From an uncultured Verrucomicrobia subdivision 3 bacterium (GTDB lineage: Bacteria; Verrucomicrobiota; Verrucomicrobiia; Limisphaerales; UBA11358): a DNA stretch of 64,000 bases. Where the stretch lies: assembly GCA_903922735.1 (NCBI GenBank), contig CAIXUZ010000078.1, positions 1 to 64,000 of the forward strand, given 5' to 3'. Under the pieces are notes generated by a model that searched no databases, was not told where the DNA came from, and saw nothing but the letters and a program-made list of their open reading frames with translations. Every line of letters starts with the position of its first letter. The first letter of the stretch is position 1. Position numbers and translations under genes: made by a program. Positions 26,507 to 35,033 of this stretch are shown here, one piece after another.

Positions 26507-27415
26507 ATGAACAAGACCCCACTGCTCGAAGAACTCTCCCGCCGTCCGCTCGTTTGCGACGGCGCGATGGGCACGCAACTCATGGCTCGCGGCCTCGCCA
26601 GCGGCGCGTGCGGCATGACCTGGAACCTCGACCGCCCCGGCGATGTCGGCGGCATCCACCTCGCCTATCGCAACGCCGGCTGCGACCTCATCACCACCAA
26701 TTCCTTTGGCGGCACGCGGTTCGCACTTGCGCTGCATGGCTTGGAAGCTCGCGTGACGGAATTAAACCGAGCCGCCGCCCGCGTGGCGCGCGCCGCCGGC
26801 GGCGACAACAGCTGGGTACTCGGCGACGTCGGCCCATTCGGCGATTTCCTCGAACCCGTTGGCGATGTCACGGCAGATGAATTGCGCGCGGCGTTTCAGG
26901 CGCAAATCGCCGCCCTGCTCGAAGGCGGCGCGGACGCCATCCTCGTGGAAACCATGAGCGATCCCGCCGAGGCCATCGTCGGAGTCGAGGCGGCGAAAGC
27001 TTGCAACCCCAAAATTCCAGTCATCGTCACCTACTCCTTTCAGAAAACTGGCGGTGAATTCCGCACGATGATGGGCACGAGCGCCGCCGACGCCATGCGC
27101 CGCGCCATCGCCGCCGGTGCCGACATTGTCGGCACCAATTGCGGCACGGATTTGAGCTTGGACGATTATGTAAAACTGGCCGGACAGCTCGTCGCCGCCG
27201 CAGGCAAAACGCCGGTAATCGTGCAGCCCAACGCTGGATCACCGCACATGGAAAACGGCGAAACGATCTACAAAGCCACACCGGAAGAAATGGCCGCCAC
27301 GGCCACGCGCCTGCTCGCCGCTGGAGTGTGCATCATCGGCGGCTGCTGTGGAACCACGCCCGCCCTGCTCGCCGCCATGAGTCGCGCGGTCAAGAACATC
27401 AAAACGCCAGTCTAG
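26507..27415 (+). CDS. Homocysteine S-methyltransferase family protein
   Basis: A 302-residue BHMT/MetH-N-type barrel that methylates homocysteine (or a similar thiol) to methionine. It has the N-terminal DGAMGTQLMARGL motif, DLITTNSFGGT, and the three zinc cysteines: C212 in GTNCGT, then C280 and C281 in GGCCGTTP. The methyl donor cannot be read. The adjacent corrinoid protein and UroD methyltransferases make a methyl-corrinoid donor plausible, and betaine or S-methylmethionine are alternatives. It is convergent with the AraC gene, sharing the stop palindrome CTAG at 27412-27415. Confidence 0.9.
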   Translation: MNKTPLLEELSRRPLVCDGAMGTQLMARGLASGACGMTWNLDRPGDVGGIHLAYRNAGCDLITTNSFGGTRFALALHGLEARVTELNRAAARVARAAGGDNSWVLGDVGPFGDFLEPVGDVTADELRAAFQAQIAALLEGGADAILVETMSDPAEAIVGVEAAKACNPKIPVIVTYSFQKTGGEFRTMMGTSAADAMRRAIAAGADIVGTNCGTDLSLDDYVKLAGQLVAAAGKTPVIVQPNAGSPHMENGETIYKATPEEMAATATRLLAAGVCIIGGCCGTTPALLAAMSRAVKNIKTPV

Positions 27416-28425
27416 CATTTTGAACGATAACCCGTCGGATTGACCCCGAAGCGTTTGGCAAAGACGGTGGCAAAATACTGGCTGGAGTTAAATCCGTTTT
27501 GGAACGCAATTTCGGTCACGGACTGAACTGTGCTTTCCTTGAGCTGCCTGGCCGCCCGGTTTAGGCGGCATTGATTCAGATACTCAACCGGGCCGTTGTT
27601 CACCAGTTCGCGGCAATATTTTGAGAAGGCCGTGATGCCCATGCCGCAATGATCGGCCATTTTGTCCAGCGTCCAAGGCTCGCGGATGCTCGCGGCGTTT
27701 TCGGAAAGGTCGCGGAGGAAAAGTTCCACGGTGCGCCGCCGGGAGGTCAGTTCCGGATTCTGGTGTTGTTGCTGGGCGGTGAGCGCCGTCAGAATGCCCA
27801 GCAAAAGCTGGTTCAACAATACCAGCATTCGCGATTCCATGTGCGGCTGCGGCCATCTGCCCACTCCGTCGGACAGGCCACGAAACGCGGCGCAGATTTC
27901 CGGCGAGGAATTCCAGACAGGATTTTCGTTGTGCCGTAGCTTGTGGGTTAGTTCAGTCTGATCATGATTGGTCAGCGTCACCCAGTCCGGCCAGCACCAG
28001 TTCTGATTTGGCCGTCGCACCCCCACATCCAGGATGAGCCAGTGCAGCTTTCCCGGTCCGATGTTGGGGGCGCCAAGCCGGTGCAACTGCCAGGGACGCG
28101 TGATGGTGAAATGACCGGAGCGAAGTTCAAATTTCTTCGCTTCGACGGCGAAAGCCATCGCACCGGTTTCAAGAAAAGTGATTTCAATGCCTTCATTACG
28201 ATGCGCCTCCAGCCCCCAGTCCTGGGCGCTCGTGCCATTCCAATAGCCGATGCTGGCGATACCGGGCAACTGGTCCGGCTGCAATAAAACGCCGGGATAA
28301 TGGCCTTTTGAAAGCGCGTGCATCTGGATCTTGCCGCCGCGCACGGCGGCGGACTGCGGCGCGCAGGAGTCAACTTCAAACCGTGATTTTTGGGTTTTAT
28401 AAATGGGCGCGACGGACGCTGGCAT
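27412..28425 (-). CDS. AraC-family transcriptional regulator
   Basis: A 337-residue regulator with an N-terminal sensory half and a C-terminal AraC DNA-binding domain: first HTH around DKMADHCGMGITAFSKYC, second around VTEIAFQNGFNSSQYFATVFAKRFGVNP. It is divergent from the GH29 fucosidase gene, with about 75 bp between the starts, so it probably controls the fucosidase-symporter-mutarotase operon in response to a sugar. A shorter start (ATG near 28323) would give about 303 residues, closer to the usual length. Confidence 0.9.
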   Translation of the reverse strand: MPASVAPIYKTQKSRFEVDSCAPQSAAVRGGKIQMHALSKGHYPGVLLQPDQLPGIASIGYWNGTSAQDWGLEAHRNEGIEITFLETGAMAFAVEAKKFELRSGHFTITRPWQLHRLGAPNIGPGKLHWLILDVGVRRPNQNWCWPDWVTLTNHDQTELTHKLRHNENPVWNSSPEICAAFRGLSDGVGRWPQPHMESRMLVLLNQLLLGILTALTAQQQHQNPELTSRRRTVELFLRDLSENAASIREPWTLDKMADHCGMGITAFSKYCRELVNNGPVEYLNQCRLNRAARQLKESTVQSVTEIAFQNGFNSSQYFATVFAKRFGVNPTGYRSKC

Positions 28426-28500
28426 GGATGTTCAATATCCTTCGCTGAATGAATTTGCAAGACCGGGCTGACCAACTTAGGCATGCTCTAGGCTCATCCA

Positions 28501-30216
28501 ATGAAAAATTCCTTTCGCAACGGCCTGATTGCCTGCGCGCTGACGCTATCAATCAGCGTGGTCCGAGCTCAACCCACCAACGCCACATCCGCTCCAGCCT
28601 GGCCCAAGGCAGACCCGGCTGCCGTGGCGCGCTGGCAAGATATGCGTTTCGGCATGTTCATCCATTGGGGGCCGGTGAGTCTGACTGGACATGAGATCGG
28701 CTGGTCGCGCGGCAAGGAGACCCCCATCGCAACCTACGACAGCCTTTACAAAAAATTCAACCCCACGAATTACAATGCCGCCGAATGGGTGAGCGCCGCG
28801 AAAGCCGCCGGCATGAAATACATCGTGCTCACGACTAAACACCACGACGGCTTCTGCCTGTGGGACACCCAGCAGACCGACTACAACATCATGAACACCC
28901 CGTTCAAGCGCGACGTGGTCAAGGAACTCGCCGCTGCGTGCAAGAAGCAGGGCATCGCCTTTGGCACTTATTACTCCACCTGCGACTGGCATCATCCGGA
29001 TTTCCCGCTCACCAGCCCCGGTGGCAAGGTGACGCGCGCGAAGTCGGACCTGGATTCCTACCAGCGCTACCTGCTCGCACAGATCAAGGAACTCATCACC
29101 AACTACGGTCCGTTGATCACCATCTGGAACGACGTGCCGCAGAAATTCCAAGGGCGCGGCGCGGCCACCATCAAGATGGTCCGCGAACTTCAGCCGGATA
29201 TTCTCATCAACAACCGCACCGGCGACGGCGGTGATTACGACACCCCCGAACAACGCGTGGGTAAATATCAGGACGACCGGCCGTGGGAAACCTGCATGAC
29301 CATTTGCCGGCAATGGTCATGGAAGCCGAACGACGACATGAAGTCGCTGAAGCAGTGCCTCCAGACGCTTGTCACCTGTGCCGGCGGCGACGGCAATCTG
29401 CTGTTCAACGTCGGCCCGACGGCGGATGGCATCATCGAGGCGCGACAAGTGGAGCGACTCAAGGAAATGGGCGCATGGTTGGCGAAGAACGGCGATTCAA
29501 TCTATGGCACCCGCGGCGGACCCTATAAACCGACCAAGAGCGTTGCCGCGACGCGCAAGGGCAACGTTATCTTCATTCATATTACTGCGTGGCCTGCAGA
29601 AACGCTAACTCTGCCGCCACTGCCCGCGAAGATCGTCAAGAGCCATGTGCTTACCGGCGGCGCGGCAACCGTGAAACAAACCGAAGCGGGCATCGAAATT
29701 TCAGTCCCCGCTGCAAGCCGGCAGGAGATTGACACCATCGTCGCACTTGAACTTGACAAACCCGCCATGGAAATCTCGTCAATCAGCGTCAGCCTTGCCG
29801 GTGAATCGCTGACCACGCACAAAAAGGCGCATGCCTCCAACGTTTATGAGAACAACCAAAACCGCTTTGGTGCCGACAAAGCCGTGGATGGCGAGGATCA
29901 AACACGTTGGGCCACCGATGGCAATGCCAAGCAAAGTTGGATCGAAGTGGACCTTGGCAGGAATGAAACCTTTGATCGCGCCGTTATTCAGGAGTGCATT
30001 GATTTTGACGCACGCGTGCAGTCATTCGAACTACAAATCAAAGATGGCATCTCCTGGAAGACTTTTTACAAAGGCGGCTTAATCGGTAAAAGATTGGAAG
30101 TAAAATTCGATCCGATCAACGCGCGAATCGTCCGCCTCAGTTTAAACAGCGTAAAAGGTCCAAGCATTCACGAGTTCGATCTATTCGCACCAGTCGCAAA
30201 TAAAACTGAGCCATGA
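28501..30216 (+). CDS. Alpha-L-fucosidase GH29 with C-terminal CBM32 (F5/8 type C)
   Basis: A secreted retaining alpha-L-fucosidase, 571 residues. A signal peptide (residues 1-23, ending VRAQ) is followed by the GH29 catalytic domain with FGMFIHWGPVS, KHHDGFCLWDT (113-123) and LITIWND, whose D211 is in the position of the GH29 nucleophile. A beta domain follows, and at about residues 430-570 there is an F5/8 type C (CBM32) module (DGEDQTRWATDG, SWIEVDLG). It leads an apparent operon with a sodium:solute symporter and a lipoprotein mutarotase and is divergent from an AraC regulator. Some GH29 members act on other deoxy-sugars. Confidence 0.95.
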   Translation: MKNSFRNGLIACALTLSISVVRAQPTNATSAPAWPKADPAAVARWQDMRFGMFIHWGPVSLTGHEIGWSRGKETPIATYDSLYKKFNPTNYNAAEWVSAAKAAGMKYIVLTTKHHDGFCLWDTQQTDYNIMNTPFKRDVVKELAAACKKQGIAFGTYYSTCDWHHPDFPLTSPGGKVTRAKSDLDSYQRYLLAQIKELITNYGPLITIWNDVPQKFQGRGAATIKMVRELQPDILINNRTGDGGDYDTPEQRVGKYQDDRPWETCMTICRQWSWKPNDDMKSLKQCLQTLVTCAGGDGNLLFNVGPTADGIIEARQVERLKEMGAWLAKNGDSIYGTRGGPYKPTKSVAATRKGNVIFIHITAWPAETLTLPPLPAKIVKSHVLTGGAATVKQTEAGIEISVPAASRQEIDTIVALELDKPAMEISSISVSLAGESLTTHKKAHASNVYENNQNRFGADKAVDGEDQTRWATDGNAKQSWIEVDLGRNETFDRAVIQECIDFDARVQSFELQIKDGISWKTFYKGGLIGKRLEVKFDPINARIVRLSLNSVKGPSIHEFDLFAPVANKTEP

Positions 30217-30346
30217 AAACTTTTTACAATCCTTGGGTAACCACCAAAAAAATATATTCAAAGTGAATCATCCCGCGATACACATCCCAGTAATTGATTT
30301 ACAGCTCAAAGCGGCCAAATAATAAATCCATTCTGGAATTTTCCGC

Positions 30347-32212
30347 ATGAAAAACATCAACGCCATTGACCTCGTCGTTATTGTTCTTTACCTTGCCGGC
30401 ATCGTCGGCGCGGGCGTGTGGATCGGCCTGCGCAAGCGCAAAGGCAGCGAGGCGGGCAGCTATTTTCTCGCCGGAAACACCTTGAGCTGGACCTCCATTG
30501 GTCTGGCGCTGTTTGCCACGAACATCTCCTGCCTGCATCTCGTGGGCCTAGCGCAGGCGGGCTATGACTCCGGGCTGCTGATGGGCAATTTCGAGTGGCT
30601 GGCGGCCTACACGCTGATCATTTTGAGCCTGTTCTTCGTGCCATTTTACCTGCGCGCCAAGGTTGCCACGCTGCCGGATTTTCTGGAAAAACGCTATTGC
30701 ACCGAGTGCCGCGACTGGCTGGCGGGACTCTCAATGGTGACGGCAATTATTTTCAACATTGCCTTTCCGCTCTCGACCGGCTGGCTCGTGCTGCACGGCG
30801 TGTTTGGCATTGATAAATGGGTTTGCATCATCACGCTGACGACGCTGACGGCAGTTTACACCGTTCTGGGCGGACTCTCGGCGGTCGTGCTGACCGAGAC
30901 CATCCAAGCCGTAATTTTGCTGGTGGGCTGCATCATCATCACGGCGCTGGCCTACCTGAAAGTCGGCGGCTGGCAGGGCATGACCGATCAACTACATGCC
31001 AGCGGCGAGACCATGAAATTGACCATGCTGCGCTCCTCCGCCGAAGAACCCGGCCTGCCGTGGTATGCGATTTTGCTCGGGTATCCGGCGTTAAGCATCT
31101 GGTATTGGTGCGCCGACCAGACCATCGTGCAGCGCGTCCTCGGCGCGAAGGATGAAAATCACGCCCGCACCGGCCCGTTGTTTTGTGGATTGCTGAAAAT
31201 TTTTCCCGTCTTCGTTTTCATCCTGCCCGGCCTGATGTTTCTGACCATGATTCAAGGCGGCAAGCTTGACGGAATGGCCCAGCTACGCGTGCGCAACGAA
31301 CAAACCGTTGCTGCGTCCGGCAAACAATACCAACTGGAACTCACCGGCAAGGCGCTGGGAGGCCAGACCAAAAAAATCGCCTTTGCCGACGGCCAGCCAC
31401 CGATTGACTTGACCAAGGAACTCGCCAACGATGGCAAACCGCTGACCTTGGTGTCCGGTCTCGACCCCAAAAACCTGGTGCTGCCCGCGAACGTCACCGC
31501 CATGTCGTCAAAGGAAACCTACGGCCTGATGATCAAAAGCCTGATGCCCGTCGGTTTATTCGGAGTGATGGCGGCGGCCCTGATGGCCTCGCTGATGGGC
31601 AATCTGGCCAGCGCGTCCAACTCCATCGCCACGCTGTTCAGCTACGATCTGTATCGCCGCTTCCGGCCGGCGACGCCGGAGCACCGGCTTGTCCTGATCG
31701 GACGGCTGGCCTCGCTTGCGGCCTTTCTGCTGGGCATTGCCATGGTGCCGTTGCTGGACAGTTACAAAAGTATTTTTGCCGGCATCAACGACATCATCGC
31801 GCACATTGCGCCGCCGGTTTCTTGCGTGTTCGCCGTGGGCGTCTTCTGGCCGCGTGCCTCGGCGTTCAGCGCCAAGTGGACGATGTGGATCGGCTCGCTC
31901 ACCGGAGCGCTGGTCTTCGCCGCCAAGACGCTGCACATCTGGAAGCCGGAGTCGTTTGGTTGGATTCCCGCATTTATCTACACGACACCATTCATGCTCA
32001 TGGCGTTCTACCTGCTTTGCTATTGCATCGGGTTGCAAATGGCGCTGACCCTTGCGCGCCCGAAACTGGCGGCGGAAGATCCGCAAAAATTATTCTGGGC
32101 CAATCCATTGGACGCGCTGAAATCTCCCGGCTGGCCAGGCCTAGCGAATTACAAGGTGCTGGCGGGGCTCATCTTCATCGTCATGACCGGGCTCTACATC
32201 ATTTTCCGCTAA
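30347..32212 (+). CDS. Sodium:solute symporter (SSS/SGLT family)
   Basis: A 621-residue sodium-coupled sugar importer with about 13 membrane helices. Motifs are DLVVIVLYLAGIVGAG, SYFLAGNTLSWTSIGLALFATNIS, PDFLEKRY, YTVLGGLSAVVLTETIQ and ALMASLMGNLASASNS. Compared with typical family members it has an extra soluble loop at about residues 305-385 (QLRVRNEQTVAAS to LPANVTAMSS), a common addition in Planctomycetes-Verrucomicrobia homologues. It probably imports L-fucose or a related sugar released by the upstream fucosidase. The mutarotase follows after 24 bp. Confidence 0.93.
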   Translation: MKNINAIDLVVIVLYLAGIVGAGVWIGLRKRKGSEAGSYFLAGNTLSWTSIGLALFATNISCLHLVGLAQAGYDSGLLMGNFEWLAAYTLIILSLFFVPFYLRAKVATLPDFLEKRYCTECRDWLAGLSMVTAIIFNIAFPLSTGWLVLHGVFGIDKWVCIITLTTLTAVYTVLGGLSAVVLTETIQAVILLVGCIIITALAYLKVGGWQGMTDQLHASGETMKLTMLRSSAEEPGLPWYAILLGYPALSIWYWCADQTIVQRVLGAKDENHARTGPLFCGLLKIFPVFVFILPGLMFLTMIQGGKLDGMAQLRVRNEQTVAASGKQYQLELTGKALGGQTKKIAFADGQPPIDLTKELANDGKPLTLVSGLDPKNLVLPANVTAMSSKETYGLMIKSLMPVGLFGVMAAALMASLMGNLASASNSIATLFSYDLYRRFRPATPEHRLVLIGRLASLAAFLLGIAMVPLLDSYKSIFAGINDIIAHIAPPVSCVFAVGVFWPRASAFSAKWTMWIGSLTGALVFAAKTLHIWKPESFGWIPAFIYTTPFMLMAFYLLCYCIGLQMALTLARPKLAAEDPQKLFWANPLDALKSPGWPGLANYKVLAGLIFIVMTGLYIIFR

Positions 32213-32236
32213 ACCATAAATACATCAAACCCGTCT

Positions 32237-32668
32237 ATGAAAAAAATCCTGAACTGCATTTTGCCATTGCTGGCGCTGGCTTTCTTCACAGGCTGCGCCA
32301 GCCATACCGGCAACTCCCCGTCGGTGACCCCGCAACGCTACGCCTGGATCACCGGGCTGAAACCGGAAAAGGCGGAGTATTACGAATATATCCACGCCCA
32401 CCCCCGTCCGGCGGTGAATAAAACGCTCAAGGAAATTCACATCCAGAATTTCTCCATCAACAAATGTGAAATTGACGGCAAATTCTACCTGTTTGCCTAT
32501 CTGGAATATACCGGCACCAATTTCGACGCCGACATGAAGCAGATGGCCGCCGATCCCGCCACGCAAGATTGGTGGAAGGAAACTGATCCCTGCCAGTCGC
32601 CCCTGCCCGCCGCTGCCGCCAAGGGCAAAATCTGGAGCGACATGAAAGAGGTTTTCTATTTGCAATAG
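32237..32668 (+). CDS. L-rhamnose/L-fucose mutarotase-family lipoprotein (RhaM/DUF718)
   Basis: A RhaM-type protein, which interconverts the alpha and beta anomers of L-rhamnose, and in some bacteria of L-fucose. The core reads RYAWITGLKPEKAEYYEYIHAHP, YSINKCEIDG-like NKCEIDGKFYLFAYLEY and DWWKETDPCQSPLP, a good family match over about 105 residues. Unusually, the N-terminus is a lipoprotein signal: LLALAFFTGCASH puts the lipobox cysteine near residue 20. RhaM enzymes are normally cytoplasmic. Its place after a GH29 enzyme and a symporter suggests it equilibrates sugar anomers in the periplasm before uptake. Confidence 0.88.
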   Translation: MKKILNCILPLLALAFFTGCASHTGNSPSVTPQRYAWITGLKPEKAEYYEYIHAHPRPAVNKTLKEIHIQNFSINKCEIDGKFYLFAYLEYTGTNFDADMKQMAADPATQDWWKETDPCQSPLPAAAAKGKIWSDMKEVFYLQ

Positions 32669-32685
32669 ACCTGCGGAACGTCGGC

Positions 32686-33696
32686 ATGCGAAAAATCCTC
32701 CAGCATTTCATTCCCGGCACGCCGCATTCCGATCCCGGCGTGCGCAATGCCAAAGGCGAGTGGCGGCCGGATTATCCGTGCCGCTACGCCCCGGTGTTCG
32801 TCTGGCCGCCGCGGCCGATGACGTTACTGAAATGGCTCGTCACCTGGCCCGGTTTCATGTGGCCGCGCAATCTCGTGCTGCTGGTGATTTCGGCAGTGTC
32901 GTGGTTGTGGTTTCAGCCGGAACTGGCGCGTTGCGCGCTATTCCACTGGGATTGGATCTCCCAGCTTTTTCTCCGCAATCAGGTTTTGATCTGGTTGGTT
33001 TATGGCAGCTACCACCTGTATTTCTACATCCATAAAGGCGAAGGCACGAAGGGCAAATACGATTCCCGATGGCCGGCGCGGAATAGCCGGACCTTTCTCT
33101 TCCGCGATCAGGTTTATGACAACATTTTTTGGACCTGCGTCATTGGCTGCGCCTTCATGACGGCCTACGAAGTCCTGACCCTGTGGCTATATGCAAATCA
33201 TCGGCTGCCTTATGTCAGTTGGAGCGAGCATCCCGTGTGGTTTGTGGCATGGCTGATTCTCATCCCGTTCTGGCGGGAATTCCATTTCTACTGGGTGCAC
33301 CGGCTGATCCACTGGAAGCCGCTTTACCAGCGCGTGCATTATTTGCATCACAAAAACATCAATCCCATTCCATGGTCCGGGATGGCCATGCATCCGGTCG
33401 AGACGTTCCTCTATTTCAGCGTGGTGCTCATCCACTGGATCGTGCCGTCGCATCCGTTCCATTTCCTGTTCAACCTCCAGCACACCGGACTTTCGCCCGC
33501 GTGCGGGCATCACGGATTTGAAGGGCCGGTCATCGAGGAAAAATGGCCGACCGGCTCCTACTTTCACTACCTGCATCACCGCTATTTTGAGTGCAATTAC
33601 GGCGAGGCCGGCATCCCGCTGGACAAATGGTTCGGCACCTTCCGCGACGGGTTGCCGGAAGGTGCGGGCGCAAAACTTCAGGAAGAACAAAAATAA
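32686..33696 (+). CDS. Sterol desaturase / fatty acid hydroxylase family protein
   Basis: A 336-residue integral-membrane di-iron enzyme of the fatty acid hydroxylase superfamily. The clustered histidines expected for iron binding are present: HFYWVHRLIHW, HYLHHKN, and near the C-terminus HHGFEGPV and HYLHHRYFECNYG. About four to five membrane helices surround them. Known relatives hydroxylate or desaturate lipids, sterols or carotenoids using oxygen. The substrate is unknown. It follows the mutarotase by 17 bp and precedes a UroD gene by 2 bp, so all may share a transcript, although functional linkage to fucose use is not obvious. Confidence 0.88.
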   Translation: MRKILQHFIPGTPHSDPGVRNAKGEWRPDYPCRYAPVFVWPPRPMTLLKWLVTWPGFMWPRNLVLLVISAVSWLWFQPELARCALFHWDWISQLFLRNQVLIWLVYGSYHLYFYIHKGEGTKGKYDSRWPARNSRTFLFRDQVYDNIFWTCVIGCAFMTAYEVLTLWLYANHRLPYVSWSEHPVWFVAWLILIPFWREFHFYWVHRLIHWKPLYQRVHYLHHKNINPIPWSGMAMHPVETFLYFSVVLIHWIVPSHPFHFLFNLQHTGLSPACGHHGFEGPVIEEKWPTGSYFHYLHHRYFECNYGEAGIPLDKWFGTFRDGLPEGAGAKLQEEQK

Positions 33697-33698
33697 TT

Positions 33699-34937
33699 AT
33701 GAACTCCCGCGAACGCATCCTCGCCGCCATCGAACACCGTCAGCCCGACCGCGTGCCCGTGGATCTCGGCGCGACGCCCAGCAGCGGCATCTCGGCCATC
33801 GCCTACGGCAACCTCAAGCAACATCTCGGCCTCCAGCAGGGCAACACGCTGGTCTATGACGTCGTCCAGCAGCTTGCCCAACCGGAGGAATTCATCCTCG
33901 ACCGCTTCCAGGTGGACGTGGTGGACATTGGCCGCGCCTTCAACACCGAGCCTTCGGCCTGGCGACCGACGACGTTGATGGATGGGCAATCCGCGCTTTA
34001 CCCGGCGTGGTTCAATCCCGAACGCCAGCCCGACGGCTCTTTCATCGCGCGGATGAGCGATGGCCTCGACATCGCCCACATGCCGGCACGCGGCACGTTT
34101 TACGATCAAACCTACTTTCCGTATCTCGACGATTATCCGGCGGATTACCGCGATCTGGGCAAGGAAATGAGCCGCATCCTCTGGGCCGCGCTCGTCCACA
34201 GCCCGTGGGACCATGCGAACGATCCGGGGTTCTGGGCAACGTTGCGGGAAAAAACACTGGAGCTCCGCCGCACCAGCGACCGGGCGCTCATGATTGTCGT
34301 CGGCTGCAACTTATTTGAATGGGGAACGTTTCTGCGGCGCATGGATAATTTCCTCATGGACCTCGCCGCCGAACCGGAACAGGTCGAGCGCCTGCTGGAC
34401 GCGCTGATGGAACGTCACCTCACCACGCTCGAAAAAGTCTGCAGCGCCGTAGGCGACATTGCCGATATCGTCCGCTTCGGCGACGACCTCGGCACGAATG
34501 GCGGACCGTTCATGTCGCCGAACATGTATCGCCAGCTCTTCAAGCCACGCCACACGATGCTATGTGACTACGTCCACAAACATTCCAAGATGAAAACCTT
34601 CCTGCATTCGTGCGGCTCCATCCGCGCCCTGATGCCCGACCTCATCGAAGCAGGTTACGACATCATCAATCCGGTGCAGACAACCTGCCTGGGGATGGAG
34701 GCCGAGGGATTGAAAGCCGACTTCGGCAAGGATATCTGTTTTTGGGGCGGTGGCTGCGATACGCGGACCGTGCTCCCCACCGGCTCGCCGCAGGAGGTCA
34801 AGGATCATGTCAAACGCCGGCTCGAAATCCTCATGCCTGGCGGCGGATTTGTGTTCAACACCGTTCACAACATCCTGCCCGACGTGCCGCCGCAAAACAT
34901 CGTGGCCATGTTTGAGGCCATTGAGGAGTTCTCCTGA
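33699..34937 (+). CDS. UroD-family methyltransferase (MtvB/VdmB-like), copy 3
   Basis: A 412-residue UroD-superfamily protein of the same subgroup as the one at 22440-23711. Shared landmarks are the N-terminal MNSRERILAAIEHRQPDRVPVDLG, the zinc motif LHSCGSIRALMPDLIEAGYDIINPVQ, FWGGGCDT and LMPGGGFVFNTVHN. The likely role is methyl transfer from a methoxylated compound to a corrinoid protein. The ATG at 33699 is chosen because the longer frame overlaps the hydroxylase gene. It is 2 bp from that gene, so translation is probably coupled. No corrinoid protein is adjacent; the nearest is at 24848. Confidence 0.85.
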   Translation: MNSRERILAAIEHRQPDRVPVDLGATPSSGISAIAYGNLKQHLGLQQGNTLVYDVVQQLAQPEEFILDRFQVDVVDIGRAFNTEPSAWRPTTLMDGQSALYPAWFNPERQPDGSFIARMSDGLDIAHMPARGTFYDQTYFPYLDDYPADYRDLGKEMSRILWAALVHSPWDHANDPGFWATLREKTLELRRTSDRALMIVVGCNLFEWGTFLRRMDNFLMDLAAEPEQVERLLDALMERHLTTLEKVCSAVGDIADIVRFGDDLGTNGGPFMSPNMYRQLFKPRHTMLCDYVHKHSKMKTFLHSCGSIRALMPDLIEAGYDIINPVQTTCLGMEAEGLKADFGKDICFWGGGCDTRTVLPTGSPQEVKDHVKRRLEILMPGGGFVFNTVHNILPDVPPQNIVAMFEAIEEFS

Positions 34938-35033
34938 CTCGGGCAAGGTTGAATGATTTTATATCCAGCCGTGACACGCGCATCTTCAGCGCTTGCGGCG
35001 GCGCCACCCCTGCCCTGCTCCGGCCCCTTGAAT

